A stretch of DNA of 64,000 nt from Macrotrachela quadricornifera (Eukaryota; Rotifera; Eurotatoria; Philodinida; Philodinidae): the NCBI GenBank assembly GCA_022393335.1, contig JAJEKB010020567.1:87292-151291 (forward strand), written 5' to 3'. This document shows positions 11,909 to 24,286 of this stretch, in pieces. The first letter of the stretch is position 1. Each line of letters opens with the position of its first letter. The notes under the pieces are model-generated. The model was not told where the DNA came from, searched no databases, and saw only the letters and a list, made by a program, of their open reading frames with translations. The position numbers and the translations under genes were made by a program.

Positions 11909-12902
11909 TAAAAAAATTAATACTTTATATCATTCAAACAATATGATTAAGTGAGATCTCACCTGTAGTAGCGATAAAATTAATGATTCCAACATCAAAA
12001 TAAAGAAGATTATAAACTGATTTAAATAATAGTTATGTTTCAAGTTACGCTATTATTAAATGAAAAGTTATATATCTAATAGATGTAGTTTTGCATGAAT
12101 TATTAGATACTTAAGTACAAAGTTTGAAAACGATTTTCTTGACGTAAATTATAAATAAAATGTTTACATTCTCTTAACGTTATTCTCTCTTTTACTTTAT
12201 GTACGACACATTGGAACCTTTTTGGTTTAGTATATTCTTCAATCGAAAATCTATAAATGGTTGACTACTCTTTAATTAATTTTGCTTATTCTTTTTGACT
12301 TGACATTAATGTTAAAAGTCTGTATGTGGATGATAATGTACATTACTTTTACCTTAGGTAAGATACGTGTATATTATTAACAATATTATTATTCTTTATT
12401 ATAGTCATCGCCTTTGGTAATGGTTTAAAAAAATGATAATAAAGAAATAAACATTTTCTTTTAACTTCGTTCATGCATTTTAGGTATTAAAAAATCTTAT
12501 TCGATTATTAAAATAGCATAATTTTTTAAATGCAGATTGAATTTCATCAAATAATCTTAAAAAATCAAGCCGCCGTCGGGGACATTTATAAATATCGAAC
12601 GTTTTCTCGTTATTTTTCATCCGTAGAATTTTTAATCAATCATATGTATTGTTCATAAATGCGCAAGAAAAAATATTTTTGTTTTCAGTAAAAAAATACT
12701 AACATCTATTGATACTATCAGCACTTTTTCAATCATCAATATAATTGTTGATTTGCGAATATATTATAATTATAGTGATGAGTATTACTTCTTCATGAGA
12801 TCATTATTGGTATTACAGCCCACGAAAATTAGAAATATACCCTTCGATTTTTTTTGTCTTTTATTACTGCACATTTTTATCTATTAATTCATTATATATA
12901 GG

Positions 12903-13190
12903 AAAAAAGCCCAGAATGCATCACATCTTTTGATATATTTACATTTAACATCAAAGACAGCTTAAAGTATAAAATGTGTTAGAAGAAAAAGTGACACATT
13001 TTGTTTTCACATATATCTGGGCTTAGATGAATGATAAAACATTATATTTTTTTCCAAAAAATAGGCCATGAAAAGCTCTACAAGAGCTGTACGATCAAAT
13101 TTAGCTTTAACTTTTTGATAGTTTTTCTCATACTCAAGATGAACAACTTACGTAGCGGTGTTGCTTCCTATCATTTCTGAAAATACAGGG
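12903..13190. repeat. Single-arm copy of the 1.6-2.5 kb foldback
   Basis: Resembles one arm of the foldback at 1,566-2,530: CCCAGAATGCATCACATCTT, the TTTACATTTAACATCAAA block, CATGAAAAGCTCTACA and GATGAACAACTTACGTAGC occur in the same order as CCAGAACGCGTTGCATCTT and so on at 1,661-1,960. The opposite arm is absent. The region 11,910-12,900 before it is AT-rich with nothing else supported. Confidence 0.65.
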
Positions 13191-13463
13191 TATCCCAAAT
13201 GTCCCTTCTACTTAAGTTTTTCGTTTATCTTTATTATTTTATTTAATTTCATCGACTTATTTTTTTAAATGTTAGATGAACACATTGTATTTCATCTTTC
13301 ATTCACTTAATACATTGTATTAAAAAAGTAATATATACCGGAAGATAGAGCATGAAAAGTTCTACAGTTTACATAAGACTGTTTATTCCATATTTACATT
13401 TTTGTATTCAAAATGACCAAAATTTTGAGTGATTAATCAGTGATTTTTTTATATTGATACTAA

Positions 13464-14085
13464 CGAGAGAAGGGCTCCAATTGTCCGAGCCCTTTTGAGC
13501 CGAGAGTGTACGCGTTATGCAGACCCAAATGAGTTATGAATATTTTGAAGAAAGTGCAGGCCGCTAGCCTATTTAAGCGGAGGTATTGCACTTTTACAGT
13601 ATTCTTTAAACATGAATGCCGAGATCCTCCTCAGGGATACCAGAAAAACTGATTTTTGAGTTTCGACTTGAAACTTTGGATAGAGACAGACTTCAATGAG
13701 AATAGTTTATTGTGAATGTTTTTAGGATTTTTTATCGGTTTTATCCTAAAATAAAAGCATCAAATCTGTCAGTTTATAGAGACAACCTATTCATAACTGT
13801 GTCTTAGGACAGAGAGGGGGAAAAAATCTGAAATAACCACAGTTAACTATTCTCATTAAAGTCTATCTCTATCCAAAGTTTCAAGTCGAAACTCAAAAAT
13901 CAGTTTTTCTATTATCCCTGACGGAGACCACGGCATCTTTTTAAAAATACTGTAAAAGCGCAATATCTCCATAGCAGTAAGCCAGCGGCCCGAACTTTTT
14001 TCAGGCTATTCATAACTCATTTGGATCTATATAATGCACATAGTCTCGACTCAAAAGGGATTGAACAGTTGGAGCCCTTCTCTCA
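13464..14085. mobile_element. CGAGRGAA-family foldback, copy A
   Basis: Left tip CGAGAGAAGGGCTCC; right tip is the complement, GGAGCCCTTCTCTCA. Arms of about 250 bp pair through ACCCAAATGAGTTATGAATA and GAAACTTTGGATAGAGA; the loop lies at about 13,715-13,840. The same arm sequence appears at the ends of copy D (33,663-35,713). The right tip has drifted (CTCTCATTC instead of CTCGTTA), so the target duplication cannot be read. Confidence 0.75.
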
Positions 14086-15140
14086 TTCGTGCGAGATATA
14101 GGTTCTAACTTTGAGCTACCTGTTAATAACAAGCAACAACCCGTAACACGTACTGCCTGCCAAAAAGTAACTAGACTGATACTTACCATCTCATGTTATG
14201 TGATTTAGATGCTTTCTATCAAATGTATAGTATCAGTCAATAGTTAAAGTAAACACTTTTACTCATTAATAACAGATGAATAGTGCAGACTAATTTCTAC
14301 GAACAACTAGGAAGTGACGGCACATGATACTTACTGAAAGTATAATAATAATAATAAGATTATTGTAGATTTGATTTTTCTCTTGCAAATCAAAGTCAAG
14401 CGAAAAAGTGCTGTCAAAACGTGTTTTCTCCAGCAAAAAAAAACAAATTCAAATGGTTTTAACGGTTTTGGTCAGCTTTACTTGAAAAAAATTGTAAAAA
14501 CGATTTAAAACTGGAAAATTCAGTGATGAGCACGTTTTAACCAGTTTAAACCCCTTTTGGGCGGTTTAATGTCTGTCTGGAATATGCATCAAACAAGAGC
14601 TAAACATAGCTCATTTTGCATAGCATTTTCTCAGAGCTTTTGAAAGCTTTTCTGAATTACTGAACTCTACATCTTTTTTTCTATAAAACGTAAGAAAATT
14701 TTTAAAAATGGACATTGTCATATCCTGCTTTTTGAAATGCTCTTACAAATTTGTTTGCTACACATGTCCTCCCAAGGTCTGAAGATTGTAGCACAGCATC
14801 TCTACTATAATCCCAGCATATCCTGAAAATTTCCAGTGATTTCCATGTATCTTGCTCAAGATTTACCTGAAAGAATGAATGAGATAAATTTAAAGTCTGC
14901 GTACTTTTTGGAGTAGTTGTATGTCACTGATATGAAAGATGAATACCAATCAATTCTAACAAAATAATCTCTGCACCAATTACTGAGCAGAAGATGTGAG
15001 AGTAAGTGAAAACAAAGTCATAACTTCATCAAATAATAAATTTGATCTTAACAATGTTTGTTGTCTGCTTTAAGATAGACGTCTCACTCTACTTCCATTA
15101 TGTCTTTCCTATATCTTTTCACTCGTTTTCCATCGATAAC
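14086..15140. other. Intergenic tract downstream of RRM gene
   Basis: No gene, foldback or tandem array was recognised. The interval contains AAAAC/GGTTTTAA-rich sequence near 14,440-14,560 and ends just before the polyadenylation signals of the minus-strand RRM gene. Confidence 0.35.
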
Positions 15141-15144
15141 ACTT

Positions 15145-15154
15145 TTTATTTATT
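15145..15154 (-). promoter_or_regulatory. Polyadenylation signals of RRM gene
   Basis: Two overlapping AATAAA hexamers on the minus strand (TTTATTTATT on the plus strand), 64-73 bases past the stop at 15,218. Their position supports the assignment of the terminal exon. Confidence 0.5.
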
Positions 15155-15217
15155 AACTACTCGTGAAAGTTTATCCATACAAAACTGATTATGAATAAAT
15201 AGAAAGGTGCCTTGCCC

Positions 15218-18200
15218 TTAGGCGTGATTATTGTTTCTGCAGCTAAACGAAAGAAGCAGCGATTGTCCATGGATTTGATACCGCTCGCCGTGATGAATCA
15301 TATTAATAGCTTGTTGTTCATCTTTACATTGAATAAAAGCATAACTAGAAGAACAAAAAAATAACAGTTACTAACTAAAGACACCATTCAGTTTCATAGA
15401 TTTAATGGTATTCTCTTCTTTTGACCGAAAACTCGATTTTGAGTTAAGCATAAGATATGATAATTCCAAGAGCTATGTGCGACTATGAATATTATTCGAC
15501 CTCGAACAGCTCATTAGTTCAAAGTTACGAAACTCTGGTTCTTTTTAAAACCAAAACGGTAGAAAATGTTATTTCTTTGTCATAGTGCACTAGAAACTAG
15601 AAGTTTTTTAATTGGACCTATTTAAGACCGTCTCTTTGTCTGATCAAGTAGGAATCCTTACATACAGATACTTCCAAATATTCTTGAGATGATAAGCTGG
15701 CTTTTCTATTTTCGACCTTCCTCAAGAGTTTTATCGGGCTGAGAACTCATAGATTTTGTTTTAGATTAGAACCTTTATGTATTTTGTCTGATAGAAAGAA
15801 ATAAAAACGAATTTTTTTAGAAAAACTGAATACTATCCATAAGATATCTTCTAAAGTATCTGTGGTAAAAGACTGAGCTGGAATGAATAAAATCAGAGAA
15901 GATCATAAACGGAATCAATGTGACTGTAAGGAAATCAAAACTATCTCAAAAAATTCATAAAAACTCGTTTAAAATTCTTACATTTTTTTGGCATCATCCT
16001 CTCTACGACTGTAAGATGAAGATGATGATGGAAGATATGTATAATTGTTATAATTATGCAATAACAGTTAGTATTATACTGTAAATGAGCATCAACAATA
16101 ACAGGACGTCATGTCGAGTGATTACGAGGACTCGTTTTTCGATTCAAAATTTTTCAATTTTCTCCTCCATCTATGCATGCAAATATCTACGATCAATCGG
16201 CGGTGCCTTCAAAATTTCAATATAGCTTTAAAGTACAATTAGGATCGAAAAGATTTATCAATTCTTCCAAGGTATAGTACCATTTTTTATTTTCGTCACA
16301 GTCTTCTAGAAACCAAGTTTTTCAGAAAAAGCCTACAAAATCATCCTTGTTTCTCTGGCACAGTACATTCTATAGAGCAAAGTTTTTCTATTGATATCGG
16401 AGGCATTTTAGGATACTCCTTTTTTTGTTTCGAAAAATATTGTGGCACTGAGTTTGAACAGCTCTAATAAGAAAAGCATTGTTCAAAGACAAGGCATTTT
16501 TTTGAGTATCCTTCATATTTTTAGCTTGTCTATTCGAACAATAATGTGGAAAAAACTAAAAAGGAAGGCACCCTAATTTGTCTCTATTACAGGACTAGGA
16601 CATACATGCTTTTGTATATTTTCTCTGAGGTATGTTATACTGGTATGCTCTACTCACATGCCTTTCTGTTCGTTTGTTTTAATATTCCTTTTATTCTTTT
16701 TTTTCATCATTCGAGTAAGAATACACATATAGAAGAGTCGAAAAAAGGAATCTCTCATAGTCTCTAGCATCTAAAAAACTTCAACTCTAAAGGAAGCACT
16801 GTGACTGAGAAAGCGGGGCGATTAGGGAGTTAATTTTTCACTAGTGTGATTCCAATATCTTCTGGGAGGAAGCATTTTCAAATTTTGAGTATATGATGAC
16901 TGTTACTCAACAAATTGAGATCTATACGCTGTGAAAGCCTAAAAGCTCATTTACACTAAAAGAGTAAGTGGCTACATTTGAATTGCGTGAACAAGACTTT
17001 CCACCATCGAAAGAAGTTGATAAATATTAGCAAGGAATATGAAATACCGCACAAGCTGGTGCAATTAGTCAAGCTTCCACGATGAATACAGAGTGTAAAA
17101 AGAATCTTTACGCACCTCTTGTTTCACATTAAGGTCGAATGACTTCTCGAAATATTTTATACCAAATTGAAGCGCGTTAAAAACTAAACTTATTGATATC
17201 AGATATTGAGGGATATCAAAACCTTTTAATATCGAACTTTGGAAATATTCACAAATTTAATACTTTTTCTGGCATAAAAAATAAAGATGTCAGTAATTTA
17301 AAAATAGAATCATATTTTTCCTTGGATACTTTTACATGGTTCGATAGAGCTCGTCCGACTCTACAAAACTGTATTATATGGAAAATTTTTTAAGCCAAGT
17401 TTTCGAGATAAAAAATTCGAAAGACTACTTGAAAAATCCCAAAAAAGGGCTTAAAAAAACGAGCTGTTTTTTAAAGTCAAGAAAATCGATCGATTTCTCA
17501 ATAGAAATTTTTTTCCCATTATTTGTATTGATTCAAACGTCTTGAAATATACTCATTAGAGGCAGTTTCTAACGCTGCATCAAATGGATGTATTTCAAGA
17601 CGTCTGAAGTAGTGCAAATAATGAAAAAAAGTATTTCTTTTGAGAAATCGATCATTTTTCTTGACTTTAAAAACAACTCGTATTTTAAATTTCTTTTGGG
17701 ATTTTTCAAGTAGTCTTTCGAATATTTTTATCTCGAAAACTTGACTTAAAAATTATCCATATAATACAGTTTTGTAGAGTCCGACAGCTCTATGGAACCA
17801 TCTAAAAGTATTCAAAGAAAAAGTATGACTCTAGTTTTAAATTACTGAAATCCTTATTTTGTATGCCAAAAAAAGTATTAAATTGGTGAATATTTTCAAA
17901 GTGCGATATTAAAAGGTTGGATAACCCTCACTGTTTAATAGCAATAAATCCAATTTCTGACGCGCTTCAATTTGTTATAAAATATTTGGTGAAATCATTG
18001 GACCTTATGGGGAAACAGGAGGAGTGTAGATGTTTTTTTACACCCTATACATGAGTACAATATGTAAAAGATATGAAAAATCTTTGCATAATAGAATTTA
18101 TCGAGCAAAAGCTATTCAACATTCGAAAATCACTAGAAAAAGATATTAAAGATATTCATAACCAAAGAGAAATCTTGATCTTATTACAAAATATGTCAAT

Positions 18201-19527
18201 CATCTTAAATTTGCTTCGTTCCTGCTTATAGACAATCTCAGATAAGTTTTCATCTTTTTGTCTTCCATGAAAAGCAAACAAACTCAATCTGATCATTTGA
18301 CTCTTATAAGTGGCACCGATTAGGAAAATATTCTATAGTTCATTGAAATGAAAATCACATTGTTGAGCAAAAGTAGCTACCCGCTCCTGAAACTGACACT
18401 CGTTTTCATGATTTCGAGCTAATATGTTGCTTGAAGATGAATCATGATTTACCCTATTCGCAAGCAATGACTGGTCTCAATTAGTGGTACTATAATGGAA
18501 TTATGCATCAAGCAATATATTGATTTTGTGGCGACTATCTCTGAGCTATTCTAATATTTTTATTTTTCCTAAATACTTCATTGAATAGGCCAGTAACGAA
18601 ACAATCTCTATTTTAGATTTCCTGAACAATCGCTCTGAAATGGTCGAAAAATAATCTATAATGGAAATAGTTTCGACACTGATTTATATTTTTCAAAATT
18701 ATTAGAATAGCTGAGGGATAGTCGCCACAAAGTCAATATATTGCTTGATGCATAATTCCATTATAGCATCATCAATTGAGAGTCAGTCATTACTTGCGAA
18801 TAGGATTAATTATGGCTCATCTACAATCAAAATATCAGCTTGAAATCATAAAAATGGGTATCAGTTTAAGGAGTGGACAGCTACTTTTATCTATCAGTGT
18901 AGATTTTATTTTGCATAGAACAACACCACAAAATTATATATTCTCACCCCCATTCTAGTTCACTCTTGTTGCTCATATGTGTTGTTGTAACTGCACGTGA
19001 AATACTCCGTGCTGGACAATATTTTAATATGCGACAATTGACGAATAGATGACGAAGATCATCCTCACCAACATTGTGCGGTATTCGACGGACCATCAGT
19101 TTCTTCCTATCAATGATTTGATGATTACTGGAGGAGGCTGATCGTTCATTAGCATACTCAACATAACATTGAGGACCTAGAAGAATGAAATTGAGACGTC
19201 GGTGGAGATTGTATTTGGCTTGCTGATGAGTTCGATGAACAACAAAAGCATATCTAAGAAAGAAAACATTGTTCTAGCCACTATAATAAATAGTATGTCC
19301 ATAGCAAACTTTAGCGATGATGTTGTGCGGCATTGTTTTATTGTCACTTTTAGACAACCAGCAAAATGACGGTATATATCGGCTTTAGTCACGTCACTTT
19401 TCAATCCTGACACAAACAGTGTTTTGCCATAATGTGTCGTTCGAGTCAGTATTTGTTTTTTCTTACGATGATTTCGTTCGTTAATATTTGTTAAACGTGT
19501 ATTCGTTGGAAATATCAATTGTCTATT
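15218..19527 (-). CDS. Tandem RRM RNA-binding protein, 5' end unresolved
   Basis: Three minus-strand exons join in phase: 19,527-19,310, 19,253-18,948 and 15,344-15,218. The introns are 56 bp (GTTTGC..TTAG) and 3,603 bp (GTGAGA..CTAG). RRM1 has RNP2 TLFVSGL and an RNP1 restored by splicing, SLKYAFVVH. RRM2 has RNP2 KLMVRRIP, helix DDLRHLFVNC and an RNP1 created across the long intron, WGYAFIQC, then AINMIHHGERYQ and LLLSFS before the stop. RRM domains bind single-stranded RNA; the target is not deducible. The first exon opens after TTTAG with no ATG, so one or more 5' exons above 19,540 are missing. AATAAA lies about 65 bases past the stop. The long intron holds two foldbacks. Exact subfamily unknown. 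Confidence 0.8.
15345..17088. other. Proximal part of the 3.6-kb RRM intron
   Basis: Intronic by the gene model. There is no coding segment in phase and no foldback in this part. A GAAGATGATGATGGAAG purine tract occurs at about 16,017. The frame at 16,546-16,767 is on the opposite strand and is not supported. Confidence 0.5.
17089..18045. mobile_element. Tc1/mariner-like foldback inside RRM intron
   Basis: Ends CAGAGTGTAAAAAGA on the left and the complement of TAGGGTGTAAAAAAA on the right, each beside TA (17,087-17,088 and 18,046-18,047). Arms of about 450 bp pair through TAATACTTTTTCTGGCATA, CCGACTCTACAAAACTGTAT and AAGTCAAGAAAATCGATCGA to a centre near 17,565. GGGTGTAAAAA tips with TA duplication fit Tc1/mariner-derived miniature elements. 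No transposase frame. Confidence 0.75.
18345..18920. repeat. Second foldback inside RRM intron
   Basis: The arms pair as TATGCATCAAGCAATATATT (18,502) with its complement near 18,734, and GGCGACTATC with GATAGTCGCC; pairing weakens outward to about 18,345 and 18,920. The right edge is under 30 bases from the 5' splice site of exon 2, which is close enough that a hairpin could affect splicing. Confidence 0.7.
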
Positions 19528-22093
19528 CTAAATAGATTACGAGCATTGTTAAGATAAGAAGCATATATTTTCGTCCATGTGGCGACTTCTATTAAATATT
19601 CGATTGAAACGAACAAATCTTCTCATACTGGGAGTTTGGAAAGTTTTACGTCAAACAAATAAAGAATAATATATGAAGAAAGTTCTTGCTCTTGAGTTTA
19701 GTTTGTCGAAATACTGTGTGACAGTTACTGCATATACACATTTTCTTGTCAGCAAATTCTTTATGGATCGTCGAACTACAATGAACAGACGGGATAGCCT
19801 TTCAACACTCTCTTCAACGATTCTATCTAGCTACTTTATTATTCAATTGAATTTGTGTCACTCCAAGTACATCACCATATACTAGTAAGACAAAAGATCG
19901 AAAGTGTAAATCTTAGCGAAAGAGCAGCTCAAAAAAAGTTTGAGAATCTCGTAATTACTAAGTATCGATTCTGATATAGTCGACAGTTGCTTCTTTTGTA
20001 TTTTTTTCCTTCATTCTTAGATAACTTGCTATTTTATTACACAATTCTTCTGTGATCGTTTTGTTCATGCTCCTGTACTATAAATACAACTCATAATGAG
20101 AAATAAGGGAAAACGAAAACATACGTTAACATGTGCTTGATGGTGTTGCTTCTTTCTTTAGCCCCATTCTTGCTCAGAGTGTTCAAAATGGAATCCATGG
20201 TGTGGGAATGCACCCATTCTAATAACACTAGCTATCACTTATGTTCTTCTCTGTCTCTCAATACTGTCTATTTTTTCATCATTATTCTTTTTTGTGCTCT
20301 TTCACCTTATGTATTTTTATTTAATTTCTCGTTATTTACTTGCGAAATATATTTCTTTTTACTTTCTCTGCTCTTCGCTCGTTTCACTCTTTCAATCCTC
20401 ATCATAATCATTTTTTTCTTCACTAGCGCTTTTTTTTACTACTACATATTTGGTTGTTTCTTTCTCACTTGCACATGATTGCTTATCTGGCCCTTTCTCT
20501 TGTTTAATCATCGATCATTCAATACATTGGTAAGTTATCATCGATACTCACTCATTTTATCATAGTGGCGCATAGCTCACAGACTGTTGCCTGCAGAGAC
20601 CAAAACGAACCGAGCTTTTCCGGTTCGGGTTCCATTTGAGCCGACAAAAATAGTCAAAATATGCTGTAGTGTAGTATTTTTATCACCGACAATCACTTAT
20701 TTTAAGCACCTATGAACTTATGATTCATTTTGAAAAAATGAGACTGCTTGGTAAATTCTTATATTTGAACAAAAAAGCGTATGGGAAAAACTTCAGAACA
20801 ACATACAGAAATTTGAAAATTCTAGTACATGTTCAGGCTGCATTTTGGCTTAATTTGATGTGAACTTGTCAAAAAAAACTCATAGAAATAGACGACACAT
20901 AAGAATACATTTTTGGAAACAATTGCACAAAAGACTATTAAACTTGTTGAATTTTATACTGATCGACATTTCCAAGCTTGCTCTTCCTAACAGTGAGAAC
21001 TAGATCTCTTTAACTTGCGTCATTGAGAAATTATTCAAAAAAAATGGTCATTGATACCTTTAAAAATATCCGATATTAGATAACCATCCTCGTGCACTGC
21101 TGTTTCTCCTGTCTTTATTATATATTTACATGATTATATTATCTTTTATTCTATAGAAAAATTTTCTCATATATGAATCAGTTTTGTACTGTTGAAACAA
21201 AATCATTAGGTCTAGCTATGATAATTATTGTGAAACAAATAATCTACTAACGATTATTTATTAACTCTTTATAGATCCTGCTCGGATATATATACGAACT
21301 CATAACTAAAATAGAAGAAGCAAGTCTTTTACATATATTAAAGTAAACTTCACATGTATTTGAGTTCGCCTTCTTGTCAGAGAATCTATCGACTTAGCGC
21401 CTATATACAACCATACGAAGGACAAATATATAGTTCATAAGTTCCAAGTTATAACTAATCCTGACATTATTTCTTAATAATATTTATTTCAAAAAGTCGA
21501 TCCTTAAAAAGTTAATAATAATAGAATAAAACTAATTGTTGTTGATCAGAATTTTTATGCGAACAACTAAAATAAATACTTGTTAAATGCTAATTGGAAA
21601 GTTCATAAGTAGAGCTTGTTCACAGAAGGAAGTGATTCTGTCACCCTCCTTTGTGATGAATGAGAAGTCGCAGACAGATTTACAGTATCTCATCTTAAGA
21701 AATACAACATTCTGTCCAAAATTCAAAGTGTATGTGATTCTAAATTCTAAGTCTTTTGCAACTAATGAAACAAATAAAGCGTGATGGAATCACGTTTTAC
21801 GTGGACAAGCCGAGTGGTAGTATACTGAGAAAAAACGATTTTCTCTTTTGTACACTAGAATGGAATTTTATATCTTTTATTCAATTCATATGCTTGATAA
21901 TCTACTATTTTATACCGTTCAGTATGAGCAAGAAACAGAATGACAGCTTTATTAGTGAAATTACATCAACACGTTTTTTATATGAATTTATCACATTGAC
22001 ATTAGAGAGCAAGTTCACAGTAAAATCCATTCCTTCGTTTTAGATTTATCTCCTCATATTTGATTAGTGTAGAATATCTTTATTAATTTATTT
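19528..22093. other. Intergenic, includes pyrimidine-rich tract
   Basis: Upstream exons of the RRM gene may lie in the first kilobase but I could not place them. A strongly pyrimidine-rich block occupies about 20,225-20,510 (repeated TTTCTTC/CTCTTTC), which creates a long but low-complexity frame at 20,131-20,478. Frames at 21,587-22,043 have no recognisable domain. Confidence 0.35.
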
Positions 22094-22355
22094 TGACGTT
22101 TCGGCAAATATTAGTCTCTCTTCGTCAGTGATGATATAATTGATAGAGCAAGTGTCTATGTATAGTCCTTTTCTTATTTCTTTAACACTGGTATAGAGAA
22201 GAACGACGAATGGCCATTTAATCGTACCAACTCACCGTTCTCTTTTGTACCGGCACTCAAAGGACTAAGAAAAGGACTATATACAGACATTCGCTCTACC
22301 AATTGTATCATTACTGACAAAGCTAGAGTAGTATCTGCGAAAATGTCTAAATCAA
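22094..22355. repeat. Short inverted repeat with retroelement-like motif
   Basis: Arms of about 100 bp, with ATAGTCCTTTTCTTA and GACTAAGAAAAGGACTATA meeting around 22,160 and 22,270. The left arm contains GACGTTTCGGCAAATATTAG followed by CTTCGTCAG, a motif style seen near the ends of several invertebrate retroelements; that assignment is only an impression. Confidence 0.55.
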
Positions 22356-22405
22356 TAAATAAACAAATTATTCATTAATTGACTAAGAATTAACAAAATT
22401 ACATT

Positions 22406-24286
22406 ACTTGACTAAAGTATTCTAGGGTCTGAAAATTTGTGTGCATATAATTGTCAATAAGTTTAGATCAGTGACGCAACTCATGCCTTGATTGCATGAA
22501 GTATACGAGAGTTATAATGCATACTGTTCGTCACCATTATGGACCTGATAACCTTTGAACGAAAAGACTTTATGAGCCGGGGAATTCCTCATTTTGTAGC
22601 TCTACTCTCTGACTATCTATAGTAAACTTTTCATTAAGATTCATTGAGCTGTTTTATAGCTCTTGATGGTTCCTTAAAATTTTCAGACATTTATCAGGTA
22701 GTAGAGAACAAATGCTGCTGTGATATATATGAAGATGTTGTCACATGTCTAGATAGGGAAATAGTTGAGCAGTTGATCTTATATTTTGAGCATAGAACCA
22801 TCGTATACAAAAGGACATTTCTATTGAAAAAAGGATATAAAACTCATTAAATATCATAACAATCAAGTCAAACTTTCAGAGTTCATATTTTTTGTTATCA
22901 TGAAAACATCTGATGCATTTTAGATACTGTCAAAAAAAAGTCACGTTAAATGAATATCTCAGTTTTGTCAAAGAATGAAACAATTTATTTCATCAAGTCA
23001 AGAGCCGTTTGACCTTTTTCGTGATATTACTTCATGAGGATAGAGGTTGGAGTGAGAATGAGAGTGGTGACGAATGATTGCATATGAAAAAGATAACACT
23101 CCATGTTCGCATCTTTCATGCTGCTCATGTATGCTATAGTCACAAAAAATATGAACTCTAAAAGTTGATGTCTTGTTTGTCATGATATTTAATGAATTTA
23201 ATATCCTTTTTTCGGTAGAAATGCGCTTCTGTGCATGATGGTTCTGTGCTGAAAAGATAAGATCAACTGCCCAACTATTTCCCTATCTAGACATGTGACA
23301 ACATCTTCATATATATCACAGCATTATTTTTCTCTACTACCTGATAAATGTCTGAAAATTTTAAGAAACCATCAAGAGCTATAGAACAACTAAATGAATC
23401 TTTATGAAAATTTTACTGTAGATAGTCGGAGAGTAGAGCTACAAAGTGAGGAATTCCTCGGCTTATAAAGTCTTTTCGTTCAAAGGTTATCAAGTCCATA
23501 ATGGTGGCGAACAGTATGCCTTATAACTCTCGTATACTTCATACCATCAAGGCATGAGTTGCGTCACTGATCTACACTTATTGACAATTATATGCGCACA
23601 TATTTTCAGACCCTAGAATTCTTCTAGTACTTACGAGGGAATATATCCAACTGTCAAATCGCTTTCCGCTTGGTTCCGTTGCCGTTCGATTGGTCTTGGT
23701 GAGTAGTGAAAGAGCATATTTTGGTTTGGTTGTCTGACCTTCTATTATTGACTTATGGGCATTTTACTGAATTTTTGGCCTATGGGCATGAAATTTCATG
23801 AGAACCTGAATGATCGAACTTCGAGCTGAAATTTTGTCCATAGACAGCTCTCATAGTCATTAGAAAATTCCCAAAGTTTGATCCCGAACGAATGCATCCT
23901 TATCGAGATACTCAGATTTTAAAAAAACGTCTCTTTTCGACTGTGTTTCGAAACAGGGATATTTTCGATATAATCTAATATCTCTGAAAGGGTATGTTTG
24001 TCTTGGCTCAAACTTTGGGAATTTTCTAATGACTATGAGAGCTATCTACAGACAAAATTTCAGCTCGAAATTCGATCATTCAGGTTCTCATGAAATTCCC
24101 TACCCACAGGCCAAAAATCCAGTAAAATGCCCATAAGTCAATAAGAGAAGACCAAACAACCAAACCAAAATAGGCTCTTTCACTACTCACCAAGAGCAAT
24201 CGAATGGCAATGGAACCAAGCGGAAAGCGATTTGACAGTTGGATATGTTCCCTCGTTAGATTCGGGGGAGAATACTTTTGTCAAGT
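22406..24286. repeat. Foldback with nested CGAGRGAA element
   Basis: Outer tips ACTTGACTAAAGTATTC (22,406) and GAATACTTTTGTCAAGT (ending 24,286) are inverted. The left arm runs to about 22,860 and the right arm from about 23,190 to 23,630, for example GAAGATGTTGTCACATGTCT against its complement. Near its right end the right arm is interrupted by copy B (23,634-24,255). An extra stretch between two AGAAT words in the right arm is missing from the left arm, consistent with a small deletion there. Frames at 22,644-22,850 and 22,998-23,183 are arm or loop sequence. Confidence 0.75.
23634..24255. mobile_element. CGAGRGAA-family foldback, copy B
   Basis: Tips are CGAGGGAATATATCCAACTG and its complement ending TTCCCTCG, flanked by TTA on both sides (23,631-23,633 and 24,256-24,258). 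The arms of about 300 bp pair nearly to the centre at about 23,945, for example GACTATGAGAGCTATCTACA. No coding capacity. It sits inside the right arm of the 22.4-24.3 kb foldback. Confidence 0.85.

Noticed and set aside
20131..20478. 115-codon hydrophobic frame resembling a membrane protein
   Set aside because: Produced by a pyrimidine-rich tract; codons are almost only TTT, CTT, TCT and ATT, with no varied composition.
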